The notes under the pieces: model-generated
What the model was told of the DNA's origin: nothing
The model's input: only the letters and a program-made list of their open reading frames with translations
The model's database searches: none
Shown here: piece after piece, positions 1 to 8,548 of the stretch
Layout: each line of letters begins with the position of its first letter
How positions within the stretch are numbered: position 1 is the first letter of the stretch
Made by a program: the position numbers and the translations under genes
NCBI GenBank assembly: GCA_016786585.1
Contig: JAEUUI010000007.1
Coordinates: forward strand, 466,701-530,700
Direction: 5' to 3'
DNA length: 64,000 bases
From: Cyclobacteriaceae bacterium
Lineage (GTDB): Bacteria > Bacteroidota > Bacteroidia > Cytophagales > Cyclobacteriaceae

Positions 1-1758
1 GAATGGTTGAGTTTCACGGGTCGTGTCGGAAGTGACGTAACGAACACCGAATTAAAGAAATGGATTCCGAAAACTGAGATCACTGGTCCGAATGCTCCAA
101 AAGCTGATCCGGGTTATTTCAGCTATCAGAAAATCAGCCAGCGTCAATTCAATACCGACTTCCTCGCGAATATTAATAAGAATCTCACTACGTTCATCAA
201 TTTCTCAGGATTAGTGGGATTGAACATTAACGAGCGGATGGCCAGCAGTTTGTTCTCTGAAATTAACGACCTCGTAATCCCTGGTTTTTATAACCTGAGT
301 AACACGGCCAATACGCCAATCTCGAACACGGACTTCAATAAGAGAAGACTGATTGGTGTGTACGCACAGGCCAACTTCTCGTACCACGACTTCCTGTATC
401 TCTCCATTAGTGGCCGGAACGACTGGTCATCAACTTTGCCGGAGAACAGCAGAAGTTTCTTCTATCCGGGCGTGAACATGGGCCTTGATATTACCTCTGC
501 CCTGGGAATGGAAAGCAGCACACTTTCGTATGCGAAACTTCGTGCGAGTTGGGCACAGGTTGGAAAAGATGCCGGTACGTACCAAATCCGTTCAATCTTC
601 ATTCAGGGTGGCCATACCGATGGGTTTATTAACTACAATGCTCCGTATGCGCAGCACATTCCGGGATTTGAAGTATCCAACCAAATCGGTAATCCGAACC
701 TTGAACCTGAAATTTCAACCGACATTGAATTAGGCTTGGATCTGCGCTTTTTGGGTAACCGCGTTGGCCTGGACGCAACGTTGTATCAGCGCGATGTAAA
801 AAATAATATCCTCGCAGCTCCGATTACCGCATCCAGCGGATATACTTCTCAGATACTCAACATTGCCAAACTTCGTAATCGAGGAATCGAGTTGTTGCTT
901 ACTGCAACACCGGTTCAAACTAGAAATCTCAAATGGGATATCTCGGTAAACTGGGCTAAGAACGTTTCTGAAGTTCTTGATCTCGGCGGCCCGTCACAAC
1001 TTGCGGTTGGCGGTCTTTCCGGAAACTCACTGATCGCGCGCGTTGGTCATCCGGCTTTCGAGATCGAAGGCAGTGTTCCCTTGCGTGATGCTAAAGGAAG
1101 AATCGTGGTAAGTGCGAACGGCCAGCCGATTGCCAATCCGAACAAACAGGTTCTTGGAAACACCCAGTATAAGTTTACAGCCGGGATAACGAACCGCATC
1201 AGCTACAAAGGTGTATCGCTTGCCGGTACGTTTGACATTCGTAATGGAGGTATTATGTACAGCCGTACATCAACCTTGGTGTATTTCTCCGGTACAACTC
1301 CGGCTACTACGTTTAATGATCGCAATCCGTTTGTCGTACCGAATTCTGCACAACAGGTGTTAGACGGAGCGGGCGAGCCGGTTGTTGATGACAACGGTTT
1401 CCCGGTGACGGTGGATAACACAACTCCGATCTCAATAACCGATGGTGAGATCACCGATTATTGGGGTAGTGGCGGATCGAAGCTCGACCGGTCATTCATG
1501 GTGTCCAAGTCGTTTGTAAAACTGCGTGAGCTTGTGCTGTCATACTCGTTGCCAAAAGCCATGCTCGACAGAACACCGTTCGGGAAAGTGGAAGTGAGTC
1601 TCATCGGAAGAAACCTGTTCCTGTGGGTGCCGAAGGAAAACGTGTTCATCGATCCGGAACAAACAACGTTTGGAACGGATATCGGTTCGGAGTTCGGAGA
1701 ATACGGATCAACGCCAACTACCCGCAGCTATGGATTTAATATCCGCTTAACGCTTTAA
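1..1758 (+). CDS. SusC/RagA-family TonB-dependent outer membrane receptor, C-terminal part (5' end outside window)
   Basis: The frame is open from the first base, so the gene begins upstream and only about 585 C-terminal residues are seen. They are rich in alternating beta-strand sequence and aromatic girdles and end in a typical SusC barrel close (final residues FNIRLTL, terminal strand). The TonB box, plug and carboxypeptidase-like N-terminal domain are not in the window. SusC proteins import oligosaccharides or peptides across the outer membrane, powered by TonB, with a SusD lid. The SusD-like gene follows 18 bp downstream, which supports the call. The substrate cannot be told from this part. 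Confidence 0.93.
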   Translation, partial: EWLSFTGRVGSDVTNTELKKWIPKTEITGPNAPKADPGYFSYQKISQRQFNTDFLANINKNLTTFINFSGLVGLNINERMASSLFSEINDLVIPGFYNLSNTANTPISNTDFNKRRLIGVYAQANFSYHDFLYLSISGRNDWSSTLPENSRSFFYPGVNMGLDITSALGMESSTLSYAKLRASWAQVGKDAGTYQIRSIFIQGGHTDGFINYNAPYAQHIPGFEVSNQIGNPNLEPEISTDIELGLDLRFLGNRVGLDATLYQRDVKNNILAAPITASSGYTSQILNIAKLRNRGIELLLTATPVQTRNLKWDISVNWAKNVSEVLDLGGPSQLAVGGLSGNSLIARVGHPAFEIEGSVPLRDAKGRIVVSANGQPIANPNKQVLGNTQYKFTAGITNRISYKGVSLAGTFDIRNGGIMYSRTSTLVYFSGTTPATTFNDRNPFVVPNSAQQVLDGAGEPVVDDNGFPVTVDNTTPISITDGEITDYWGSGGSKLDRSFMVSKSFVKLRELVLSYSLPKAMLDRTPFGKVEVSLIGRNLFLWVPKENVFIDPEQTTFGTDIGSEFGEYGSTPTTRSYGFNIRLTL

Positions 1759-1776
1759 TGTTTTAACGTAAGAATT

Positions 1777-3228
1777 ATGAAAAGACAATTTAAAATATCC
1801 GGGTTCATTCTGCTGATTGCATTCATTAGTTCGTGTAACGACTTTCTGGATGTCAATACAGATCCGAACAACCCGTCAACATCAACCGTTGAACTGACGC
1901 TTCCCACAGGGATAGCTTCCGCTGCCTTTGTGCTGGGTGACCAGTTTCAGATTCTGGGCAGCTTGTGGGCACAACATTGGACCCAGGCTCCTGCAGCCAA
2001 TCAATATGCAGCAGTTGATGATTATGATATCAATGAAAATTCCTATACCGCTGCTTACTCCGAATTGTATTCAGGAGCGTTGGTAGACCTCAAATTCGTT
2101 TCCGACAATGCGAGAGCAAATGAAGACTGGAACTACTATTTGATATCGGAAGTGATGTCTGCATACGTTTTTCAGATGCTGGTGGATATGTACGACAAGG
2201 TTCCGTATTCAGAAGCACTAAAAGGTAATTTGGGAGAAGTCACCCCCAAGTTCGATAATGGCGATGAGATCTATGATGACCTGATCGCGCGGATTGACAA
2301 TGCATTGTCGAAAGACAGGTCGCTTGCAAGTGCCCGTCCTGTTGGCGAAGCAGATATGATTTTCGATGGCGACATGGATCAGTGGGTTAAGTTTGCCAAT
2401 ACGCTGAAACTTAAAATCTTCATGCGTCAGTCTGTTTCCCGTCCTTCGGTGGCGCAAGCAGGCATTGAGGGCCTTTTCAATTCAGGGGCGGAATTCCTGG
2501 ATTCAGAAGATGCACAGATGGATGCTTTCGTAGATGTACAGGATTACCGCAACCCATTCTTTGCTACCCAGATTTCAACCGCGGGTAATGGTCGTGGTTA
2601 TGTCGACATCGTGGCGAGCAGCACCATTATTGATGAGTTGAATGCCGCAGGTGACCCGAGAATATCTGCGCTCTTCAATACCCCGGTAAACGGAGGATCA
2701 AATTATATCGGGCTTCAGCAGGGAGACTACAACACGACAGCGTATGCATCGGCACGCGATCTTTCGCAGCCTGACATCGGCCCAACCCATCCAATCGTGT
2801 TCATGAGCGTTGCTGAAAGTAAATTCTTGCAAGCCGAAGCCGTTGAACGTTTTGGCGTGACAGGCGATGCGCAAACGTTATACGAAGAAGGGATCGAAGC
2901 TTCGTTTGATAAACTGGGTGTATCAGGTGCAAGTACGTTATACGGTTCTGGCGGGGCGTATGAATATGACCCCGCAAATGCGATCGAACAAATCATTACC
3001 CAGAAATGGATATCGATGGTAAACTTCCAGGGTTTGGAAGCACACGTTGAACGAAAAAGAACCGGCTTCCCTGACTTTTTCGAAACGCCTCCGGGTAATG
3101 TTACCAGCGGTTTGTATCCACAACGTCTGCCTTATCCGTCAGCGGAAATCGATAACAACCGTGACGAGCTTAACGCAGTTGGCGGGCAGAAGCAGGTTAC
3201 TGAACGGGTTTGGTGGAATACTCTTTAA
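1777..3228 (+). CDS. SusD/RagB-family nutrient-binding outer membrane lipoprotein
   Basis: 483 residues with a lipoprotein signal ending at Cys20 (ISSC lipobox), then CNDFLDVNTDPNNP, the start usual in the SusD-like family 2. The C-terminus holds the family signature RLPYPSAEIDNN. SusD proteins are surface lipoproteins that cap the SusC barrel and bind the incoming ligand mainly through TPR-like helices. The gene is 18 bp after the SusC-like gene and is probably co-transcribed with it and the two small lipoprotein genes that follow. Absence of nearby glycoside hydrolases leaves the ligand open; peptides or small metabolites are as likely as glycans. Confidence 0.93.
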   Translation: MKRQFKISGFILLIAFISSCNDFLDVNTDPNNPSTSTVELTLPTGIASAAFVLGDQFQILGSLWAQHWTQAPAANQYAAVDDYDINENSYTAAYSELYSGALVDLKFVSDNARANEDWNYYLISEVMSAYVFQMLVDMYDKVPYSEALKGNLGEVTPKFDNGDEIYDDLIARIDNALSKDRSLASARPVGEADMIFDGDMDQWVKFANTLKLKIFMRQSVSRPSVAQAGIEGLFNSGAEFLDSEDAQMDAFVDVQDYRNPFFATQISTAGNGRGYVDIVASSTIIDELNAAGDPRISALFNTPVNGGSNYIGLQQGDYNTTAYASARDLSQPDIGPTHPIVFMSVAESKFLQAEAVERFGVTGDAQTLYEEGIEASFDKLGVSGASTLYGSGGAYEYDPANAIEQIITQKWISMVNFQGLEAHVERKRTGFPDFFETPPGNVTSGLYPQRLPYPSAEIDNNRDELNAVGGQKQVTERVWWNTL

Positions 3229-3253
3229 TCGAATTAACTAAATCAACGACAGT

Positions 3254-3946
3254 ATGAAGAAGATAATTTATAGTCTGATCCTGTTAGCGTTTGCCGGGAT
3301 GTCATGTGAAGACGATTCAACAGCAGACATATCAAGAATTACGTATTACCCGACCTTTTCCATGGAAGGGGATGACGTGTTGGTACATATAGCCGGTGAT
3401 CCATATACCGACCCGGGCGTGACGGCACTCGAAGGCGAAGACGAGATCGAAGTGACGAAGAGCGTAGTACAAAGCAAGTTTATCGTGCCGGGTATGACCC
3501 AGCCGGGCGATGTTCAATATGCTACGTTATCCGAAGTGGATGATGACGTTCCGGGAATGTACACAGTTACGTATACCGCAGTCAACAAAGACGGCTATTC
3601 AGGAACAACCCAGCGAATAGTTTTCGTACTGGCTGACGAACCTGATCCATCGGTTGATCTGTCAGGCACCTATACCAGCGGCACATCTCCTACTTCGGTA
3701 GTAACCAAAGTTGCCGATGGCGTTTTCTTTGCAACGAATGTTTGGGGTGGTGGAAGTACGGTTCGGATCGGAGCGTATGTGCTCACGTCTGACGGGGTGA
3801 ACCTCAACGTTCCGCAGCAGGATACACAAACCAGAATTTTTGGTTACGGAACACGCAATGGAGCGGGCACATGGTCGATGTCAATGTCGCGGCCATTATT
3901 CTCACCTCCATTGATCGATTTAGCCAAAGTTTGGACCAAACAGTAA
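3254..3946 (+). CDS. Ig-like (DUF5011/5012-type) surface lipoprotein of the SusCD operon
   Basis: 230 residues, lipobox ending at Cys18 (GMSC), followed by an acidic linker. Residues about 50-125 fit the bacterial Ig-like DUF5011/5012 pattern: GDPYTDPGVTALEGEDEI, then a strand pattern ending in YTVTYTAVNKDGYSGTTQR. The C-terminal 90 residues are beta-rich and unassigned. Such lipoproteins commonly sit third in SusC-SusD operons and are thought to act as accessory surface binding proteins. It follows the SusD-like gene by 25 bp and precedes another lipoprotein by 13 bp. The specific ligand is unknown. Confidence 0.75.
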   Translation: MKKIIYSLILLAFAGMSCEDDSTADISRITYYPTFSMEGDDVLVHIAGDPYTDPGVTALEGEDEIEVTKSVVQSKFIVPGMTQPGDVQYATLSEVDDDVPGMYTVTYTAVNKDGYSGTTQRIVFVLADEPDPSVDLSGTYTSGTSPTSVVTKVADGVFFATNVWGGGSTVRIGAYVLTSDGVNLNVPQQDTQTRIFGYGTRNGAGTWSMSMSRPLFSPPLIDLAKVWTKQ

Positions 3947-3959
3947 ACAAGACAGATTT

Positions 3960-4397
3960 ATGAAGAAATTTAAATATGCTATTCTGGCAATGATGGTTGT
4001 TTTCTTTGCGTGCGAAGAAGAGGGAGTGCAGAAAGTTCCCTTTACCCGCGCAACCGGAGAATTCGTTGCCGATTTTGAGTTGACTCAGCCGTTTGAAGCA
4101 CAGGAGAGTCATCACTTTAAGATTTATAATACCTCCGGCAGCAATGATTCGCTCTGGATTGATGAATCTGAATTTTTTGATTCGAAAGTGAAAGTAGTTC
4201 GCAACGGGAATAAGTTTTCCATCGAAGGTGGCGATGACATTATCCATGGCGAGATCGTGAACATTATAGGTGAAGTTTTTCCTGCGAACGACAGCGTTCA
4301 CGTGGAGTGGCGTTATCTGCAAGGCGGAGATCCTGCTGACGATTACGTAATCATTGCTAATGGCCATCGGTACACGGGGCTGGATGACGACTTGTAA
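3960..4397 (+). CDS. small lipoprotein, resembles lipid-binding putative hydrolase family (PF12888-like)
   Basis: 145 residues; lipoprotein signal ends at Cys18 (VFFAC). The mature part is a compact acidic beta-rich domain of about 125 residues. Its position after SusC, SusD and an Ig-like lipoprotein, and its general pattern (HHFKIYNTS, then SLWIDE, then the segment ending VEWRY), match the small Bacteroidota family annotated as lipid-binding putative hydrolase. That name comes from structural genomics and no activity should be assumed. It is the last gene of the operon: a strong terminator starts 14 bp after its stop. Confidence 0.6.
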   Translation: MKKFKYAILAMMVVFFACEEEGVQKVPFTRATGEFVADFELTQPFEAQESHHFKIYNTSGSNDSLWIDESEFFDSKVKVVRNGNKFSIEGGDDIIHGEIVNIIGEVFPANDSVHVEWRYLQGGDPADDYVIIANGHRYTGLDDDL

Positions 4398-4410
4398 TTG
4401 AACACACGAA

Positions 4411-4440
4411 AGAGACCATCGAACGATGGTCTCTTTTTTT
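4411..4440 (+). terminator. rho-independent terminator of the SusCD operon
   Basis: An 11-bp perfect stem (AGAGACCATCG at 4411-4421 with CGATGGTCTCT at 4424-4434) closes over a two-base turn and is followed by six T. It lies 14 bp after the stop of the last lipoprotein gene and 25 bp before the next start, so it separates the SusCD operon from the gene at 4465. Confidence 0.95.
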
Positions 4441-4464
4441 AACTACCCAAAAACAATTATCACT

Positions 4465-5178
4465 ATGAGAATAAGATTATTACTGCTATCCGGCTTGATT
4501 GCGTTGCCTGGAATGTTGTGGGCCCAAAATCAGATAACCCAGTCGCAGCTCTCGCTAACGCGGTTGCAAACGCGAACGAGTATGGGTTTATACAATTCGA
4601 TTGATCAGGTGAGTCCGGACGCGCATGTTGTAGGTACACCCTATGTGGATGATAACTGGCAGAACGCTGTCATCTTCCTGCGGGAGGGTGACCGTTTTTC
4701 GAACGTTCCCATCCGGTATGACATCTATTCCGACATCCTGGAGATAAGGGTTGGTGATCAGGTGAAAGGTCTGGAAGGGAATAAGGCCAGCGGTTTTTCA
4801 ATGGTGTCCAACGGCAGCGAACGCAGATTCATGCGTGCATCCCGTTTCAAAGCAGATGAAACGCTTGCAGGTTTTTTGGAAGTTCTCGACAGTGGGAAAG
4901 TTCAATTGCTTAAGCACTACGCGGTCACAGTTGTTAAGCCGGATTATTCTCCGCAGATGAATGTCGGGAGCCGCGACTACAAGGTGCTTCACAAGCATAC
5001 ATTTTATTATAACATAGAAGGAGTAATGCATGAAGTGCCTAAACAAAGGAAAAAGTTACTGGCCATTTTTAATGATCACCAGTCGGAAGTTTCAGACTTC
5101 ATCAGGCGTGAACACATCGACTTAAATGACGAAGCCGGGTTGCAGCGTGTTTTTAATTTTTATAATCACATAAAATGA
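4465..5178 (+). CDS. secreted hypothetical protein
   Basis: 237 residues from ATG at 4465. An in-frame start exists at 4426 but it lies inside the upstream terminator, and the later ATG begins a clean signal peptide (MRIRLLLLSGLIALPGMLWAQ). The mature protein mixes beta-strand-rich segments with a basic, helical C-terminal part (residues about 185-237, many Lys/Arg/His). No domain is recognised. The gene lies between the SusCD terminator and the ssrA terminator on the other strand, so it is probably monocistronic. Similar short secreted proteins are common in the phylum. Confidence 0.75.
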   Translation: MRIRLLLLSGLIALPGMLWAQNQITQSQLSLTRLQTRTSMGLYNSIDQVSPDAHVVGTPYVDDNWQNAVIFLREGDRFSNVPIRYDIYSDILEIRVGDQVKGLEGNKASGFSMVSNGSERRFMRASRFKADETLAGFLEVLDSGKVQLLKHYAVTVVKPDYSPQMNVGSRDYKVLHKHTFYYNIEGVMHEVPKQRKKLLAIFNDHQSEVSDFIRREHIDLNDEAGLQRVFNFYNHIK

Positions 5179-5224
5179 ATGTAAGGCTCGGACTGATAAA
5201 TAAGTTGCTTATGGCAGATAAATA

Positions 5225-5259
5225 AAAAAGCCGCCTTCGTCTTGCAGACTATGGCGGCT
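5225..5259 (-). terminator. rho-independent terminator of ssrA
   Basis: Read on the minus strand, AGCCGCC pairs with GGCGGCT across a 17-base loop and is followed by a run of T (AAAAAA at 5225-5229 on the plus strand). It starts a few bases past the 3' end of the tmRNA. Confidence 0.8.
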
Positions 5260-5264
5260 GAATG

Positions 5265-5653
5265 TGGAGTCGGAGGGAATTGAACCCTCGTCCAGAGAAG
5301 ATAAAACAACAGATTCTACATGCTTAGTTGACTTTGATTTTCGGGACTCGCAAGGCAGGCAACAGCCTAAACGCTTCCTTAGTTACTGAGTCTTAGCCGC
5401 GCTTAGCAACATCGCACGGAGCAGTCCTGGCTATCGACACCGCTATGTCAGTTCCGGCAGAACGAAGAACTGAGCGATGATGGCTTTCCCGATCTTATCG
5501 GGACGAGGCTAACCTAACGTATCGTCAGATTAAGCAGCCATGGCGTAAGTATTTTCGCCACGTAAATTGTGAGAGCAGTGGTTAAGGCTCTACCCTCATG
5601 AGCCTGCATGCTGGCCTGTGGCTTCACACATCCTGTCAAAACCGGTCGACCCC
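5265..5653 (-). ncRNA. ssrA: transfer-messenger RNA (tmRNA)
   Basis: Read on the minus strand, the gene begins GGGGTCG (plus-strand 5647-5653) and ends CGACTCC plus discriminator A, so the two ends form a 7-bp acceptor stem with one G-U pair. The 3' tRNA-like part has a T arm with GGTTCAATTCC, and the 5' part has the conserved GGTTTTGACAGGAT start. CCA is not fully encoded. The length is about 389 nt, normal for one-piece tmRNA. tmRNA rescues ribosomes stalled on broken mRNAs and tags the nascent peptides for proteolysis. SmpB, its partner, is not in this window. Confidence 0.97.
5530..5559 (-). other. tmRNA proteolysis tag reading frame
   Basis: Inside ssrA the reading frame GGC-GAA-AAT-ACT-TAC-GCC-ATG-GCT-GCT-TAA encodes GENTYAMAA and a stop. 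A tag beginning GEN and ending AA fits Bacteroidota tags such as GENNYALAA. Met replaces the more usual Leu at the seventh position. The C-terminal AA is the ClpXP-type degron. Confidence 0.85.
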
Positions 5654-5819
5654 ATTTCTTCAAAGCTGAGCATCCCTCAGCGAAAATGGATTACAAATAT
5701 ACATCCAAAATGGTTCAAAGTTCTCGGTTCAAGGTTCCATCGCTGACCTTGAACGTTAAACCTGAAACTTGGGATTTACCTTATTGATAATTACCCATCA
5801 ACCTTTATCTTGCCGGCTG

Positions 5820-7522
5820 ATGGAGAATTTTGTTGTATCGGCACGGAAATACCGCCCTACCGGCTTCGAAGAAGTTGTCGGCCAGGAGCATATCACCACC
5901 ACACTCAAAAATGCCATCGATTCCAACAAACTGGCTCAGGCGCTTTTATTCTGCGGTCCTCGCGGAGTGGGCAAAACAACCTGTGCGCGTATTGTTGCCC
6001 GGCTGATTAACGGCTTCGAAGAAAAAGCCGAAACCAACTCGCTGAATATTTTCGAACTCGATGCCGCGTCTAACAACTCGGTGGAGGATATCCGCAACCT
6101 GATCGACCAGGTGCGATACCCGCCTCAGTTCGGAAAGTTTAAAGTCTATATTATAGACGAGGTTCACATGCTCTCGAACGCGGCTTTCAACGCGTTCCTG
6201 AAAACGCTGGAGGAACCACCGTCATACGCCATTTTTATCCTGGCGACAACCGAGAAGCACAAGGTTATTCCAACCATTCTTTCGCGTTGCCAGATTTTTG
6301 ATTTCAACCGGATCCAGATTTCTGACATCGCGAAGCATCTTGGTGTGATTGCGAAGCACGAAAAAATAAAAGTTGAAGAGGAAGCATTGCACCTGATTGC
6401 CCAGAAGGCAGACGGTGCCTTGCGCGATGCGCTCTCGATCTTCGATCTGATGGTGACGTACTCGGCTGGCAAACCGATCACGTTTAAGAATGTACTTGCC
6501 AATCTCCACATCCTCGATTACGACTATTACTTCGATGTTGTGGATGCATTGCTTTCACAGAATCATACCCAGCCGCTGTTATTGCTTGACGAAGTACTCC
6601 GCAAAGGATTTGACGGCCATAATTTTATTGTAGGCTTGTCGGAACACCTTCGTAACCTGCTCGTGTCGCAGGATGCGCGCACAACCGAATTGATGGAAGT
6701 ACCCGACAGCGTCCGGAAGAAATATGCGCAGCAGGCGATGGCGGCTTCACCTTCGTTACTGCTGTCGTGGCTGAACATTGCAGGGCAGTGCGATATCAAC
6801 TACAAAGCCAGCAAGAATCAGCGGTTACTCGTTGAGCTTGCGCTGATGAAGATGGCACATGTACAATCAGCCATTGAGCCAGGCCAGTTAACTGCGGAGA
6901 CTTCTCCGGCAGTAAAAAAAAAAGTGACCGCGTAGCTCCTCCACCGGAGCAGACTGAACCCGAAGAAGAACTTGTTTCGAATAAAGTCGAAGAGCCGGTT
7001 GAAAATCTTCCACCCGTAACCGAACAAAAAACACAATCGCAGCAAAGCGAAGAACCCGTTCGCGCGGCAAAAACAAGTACGCCAAAAATTTCTGATCTCA
7101 AGTCCGTTTTGAAAGGCGGAATCAAGAAAGAGAACGGGCCTGTAGTTGAGAAAAAAGCAAACAAGCCTTTCACGCAGGAACAATTAAAGGCTGCCTGGGA
7201 CGCTTTCGCGGAAACGAAGAGGCCGTATGTGGCCACATATCATTTGCTTTCGCAGGGATTTGAATTTCGGGAAAACAAAGTAATAGTTCCACTCCATAAT
7301 CATTTCCAGGAAACACTCCTCGATGAAATGAAGCTTGATCTGCTCACATTCCTCCGGGAGCGATTAAGTAATGACACGCTGCAGCTGGGCGGTGAAATAA
7401 AAACTGTAGCTGACGATAAGAAAGTCCTTTACACCAATCGGGAAAAACTCGAACATTTGATGGAGAAGAATCCTGTGGTGAAGGAGTTGAAAGACCGGTT
7501 TGGACTGGACACCGATTTTTAA
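5820..7522 (+). CDS. dnaX: DNA polymerase III subunits gamma and tau (tau made by frameshift or slippage)
   Basis: Clamp-loader ATPase of the replisome. From ATG 5820 (MENFVVSARKYRP): Walker A GPRGVGKTT near residues 46-54, the conserved LDAASNNSVEDIR, Walker B/DExH IIDEVHML, sensor 1 ATTEKH and arginine-finger SRC. The four-Cys zinc module seen in E. coli is absent: only a short linker lies between Walker A and LDAASN. Frame 0 ends at TAG 6933-6935, giving a 371-residue gamma-like protein. The -1 frame is open from the ten-A run at 6914-6923 to the stop at 7520-7522. It carries an acidic, Pro/Glu-rich linker and a C-terminal domain ending in GLDTDF, as in full-length DnaX of the phylum. The tau form would be about 567 residues. 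In-frame starts upstream (from 5769) add a segment not seen in homologues. Confidence 0.93.
6895..6950 (+). other. dnaX slippery site with flanking hairpins
   Basis: A run of ten A at 6914-6923, followed by G, sits 9 bases before the frame-0 stop. A 6-bp inverted repeat (CGGAGA 6895-6900 with TCTCCG 6903-6908) lies just upstream. A 5-bp hairpin (GCTCC 6935-6939, loop TCCACC, GGAGC 6946-6950) lies 10 bases downstream. Moving to the -1 frame, or adding one A to the transcript, joins gamma to the tau region. A-runs in dnaX act this way in E. coli (ribosomal -1 shift) and Thermus (polymerase slippage). Which mechanism applies here cannot be read from sequence. Confidence 0.85.
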
Positions 7523-7723
7523 AGCCTTCCGTTTTCTCGCCATTTCTCAAACTCTTATCTGCTTCAAAACCTTGCGTTAGGTAGCTGGATTTCTGCATTC
7601 CATTGGCGATGCTTTCGTGAACTTTCTGCACCCGGATCAATTAAAAACTGCTTTTTTAAGCTATAAAGGCCAGCATTTTTATTAATGTTAAGTTAATATT
7701 AACTCAATGTTAAAGACTTAATG

Positions 7724-7752
7724 TTAGGGTAATTTTAGCCAAAGTAGCTTTG
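7724..7752 (+). promoter_or_regulatory. candidate Bacteroidota-type promoter for the DUF2490 gene
   Basis: TAGCTTTG at 7745-7752 matches the -7 consensus TAnnTTTG of Bacteroidota and lies 25 bases before ATG 7778. The -33 element is weak (TTAG at 7724-7727 in place of TTTG). The 7523-7744 part of this gap is AT-rich and otherwise shows nothing. Confidence 0.4.
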
Positions 7753-7777
7753 CAGTCAATAACAGAAACTTATCAAT

Positions 7778-8548
7778 ATGATAAAGCTACGGTTGGCCAT
7801 TATTGCTACATTTTTTGTATTGAATTCCGCTTTTTCACAGTCTGCGGAAAACACCGTGAACCAGTCGCTCGAATGGTTTTCGGTTAATTCAACTATGAAG
7901 GTTCACCCGCGTGTAAACATTTATGGTGAAGTAAACCTTCGCTTTGTGCGCGGGTTTGAGGCGCAGCAACATCAGGTACGCACAGCGGTTGAGTTTGTCG
8001 TATTAAAAAACCTGACCGTTACCCCAATCGGTTACGTCTACACATGGAATTATACCTATGGCAAGCAACCTGCTGCATTTGCTAACGATGAGCATCGCAT
8101 TTATCAGCAGGTTGTGTTCAGGCACGCAGCAGGCCGGGTAAATTTTCAGCATCGCGCACGCCTCGAAGAGCGCTTTATACAAGCCCATCACTTATCGAGC
8201 GAAGGCGTAACCATAGGCGATGAGTATAACGACAAGCGTGAACGGTTCCGCTATCGCTTGTTGATGACCATCCCACTGAATCATGAGAAGATTGAAGCAA
8301 ACACAGTTTTCCTTGCCATGTCAGATGAGATTTTTGCAAGCTGGGGTAAAAACGTTACGTATCATTCACCCGATCAGAACCGCGTGTTTGTAGGTGCCGG
8401 GTATCAGTTTACCAAACTCGCATCCGTTCAGGCTGGTGCGATGTACCAGATGCTGAAAAAAGCAAATGGATTACTGCAGGAAAACAATGTGGGTGCAATG
8501 GTGCAGTTTACCTACAACCTCGATTTTACACACGAGGTTAAAAACTAA
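7778..8548 (+). CDS. DUF2490 family outer membrane protein
   Basis: 256 residues with a signal peptide (cleavage after AFSQS). The mature protein has the DUF2490 layout: EWFSVNSTMKVHPRVNIYGEVNLR near the start, HRARLEERFI and RFRYRLLMTIPL in the middle, and ends on a strand FTYNLDF. This suggests a small outer-membrane barrel of 10-12 strands. The role of DUF2490 proteins is unknown. The stop codon overlaps the stop of the convergent HerA-like gene by four bases, with no terminator hairpin visible between them. Confidence 0.85.
   Translation: MIKLRLAIIATFFVLNSAFSQSAENTVNQSLEWFSVNSTMKVHPRVNIYGEVNLRFVRGFEAQQHQVRTAVEFVVLKNLTVTPIGYVYTWNYTYGKQPAAFANDEHRIYQQVVFRHAAGRVNFQHRARLEERFIQAHHLSSEGVTIGDEYNDKRERFRYRLLMTIPLNHEKIEANTVFLAMSDEIFASWGKNVTYHSPDQNRVFVGAGYQFTKLASVQAGAMYQMLKKANGLLQENNVGAMVQFTYNLDFTHEVKN

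Noticed and set aside
3804..4367. Minus-strand frame of 187 codons across the SusCD lipoproteins
   Set aside because: It lies antisense to two coding genes with clear signal peptides and has no family features.
7109..7522. A separate small gene after dnaX
   Set aside because: The frame is continuous with the -1 frame of dnaX from the A run, and its content matches the tau C-terminus.
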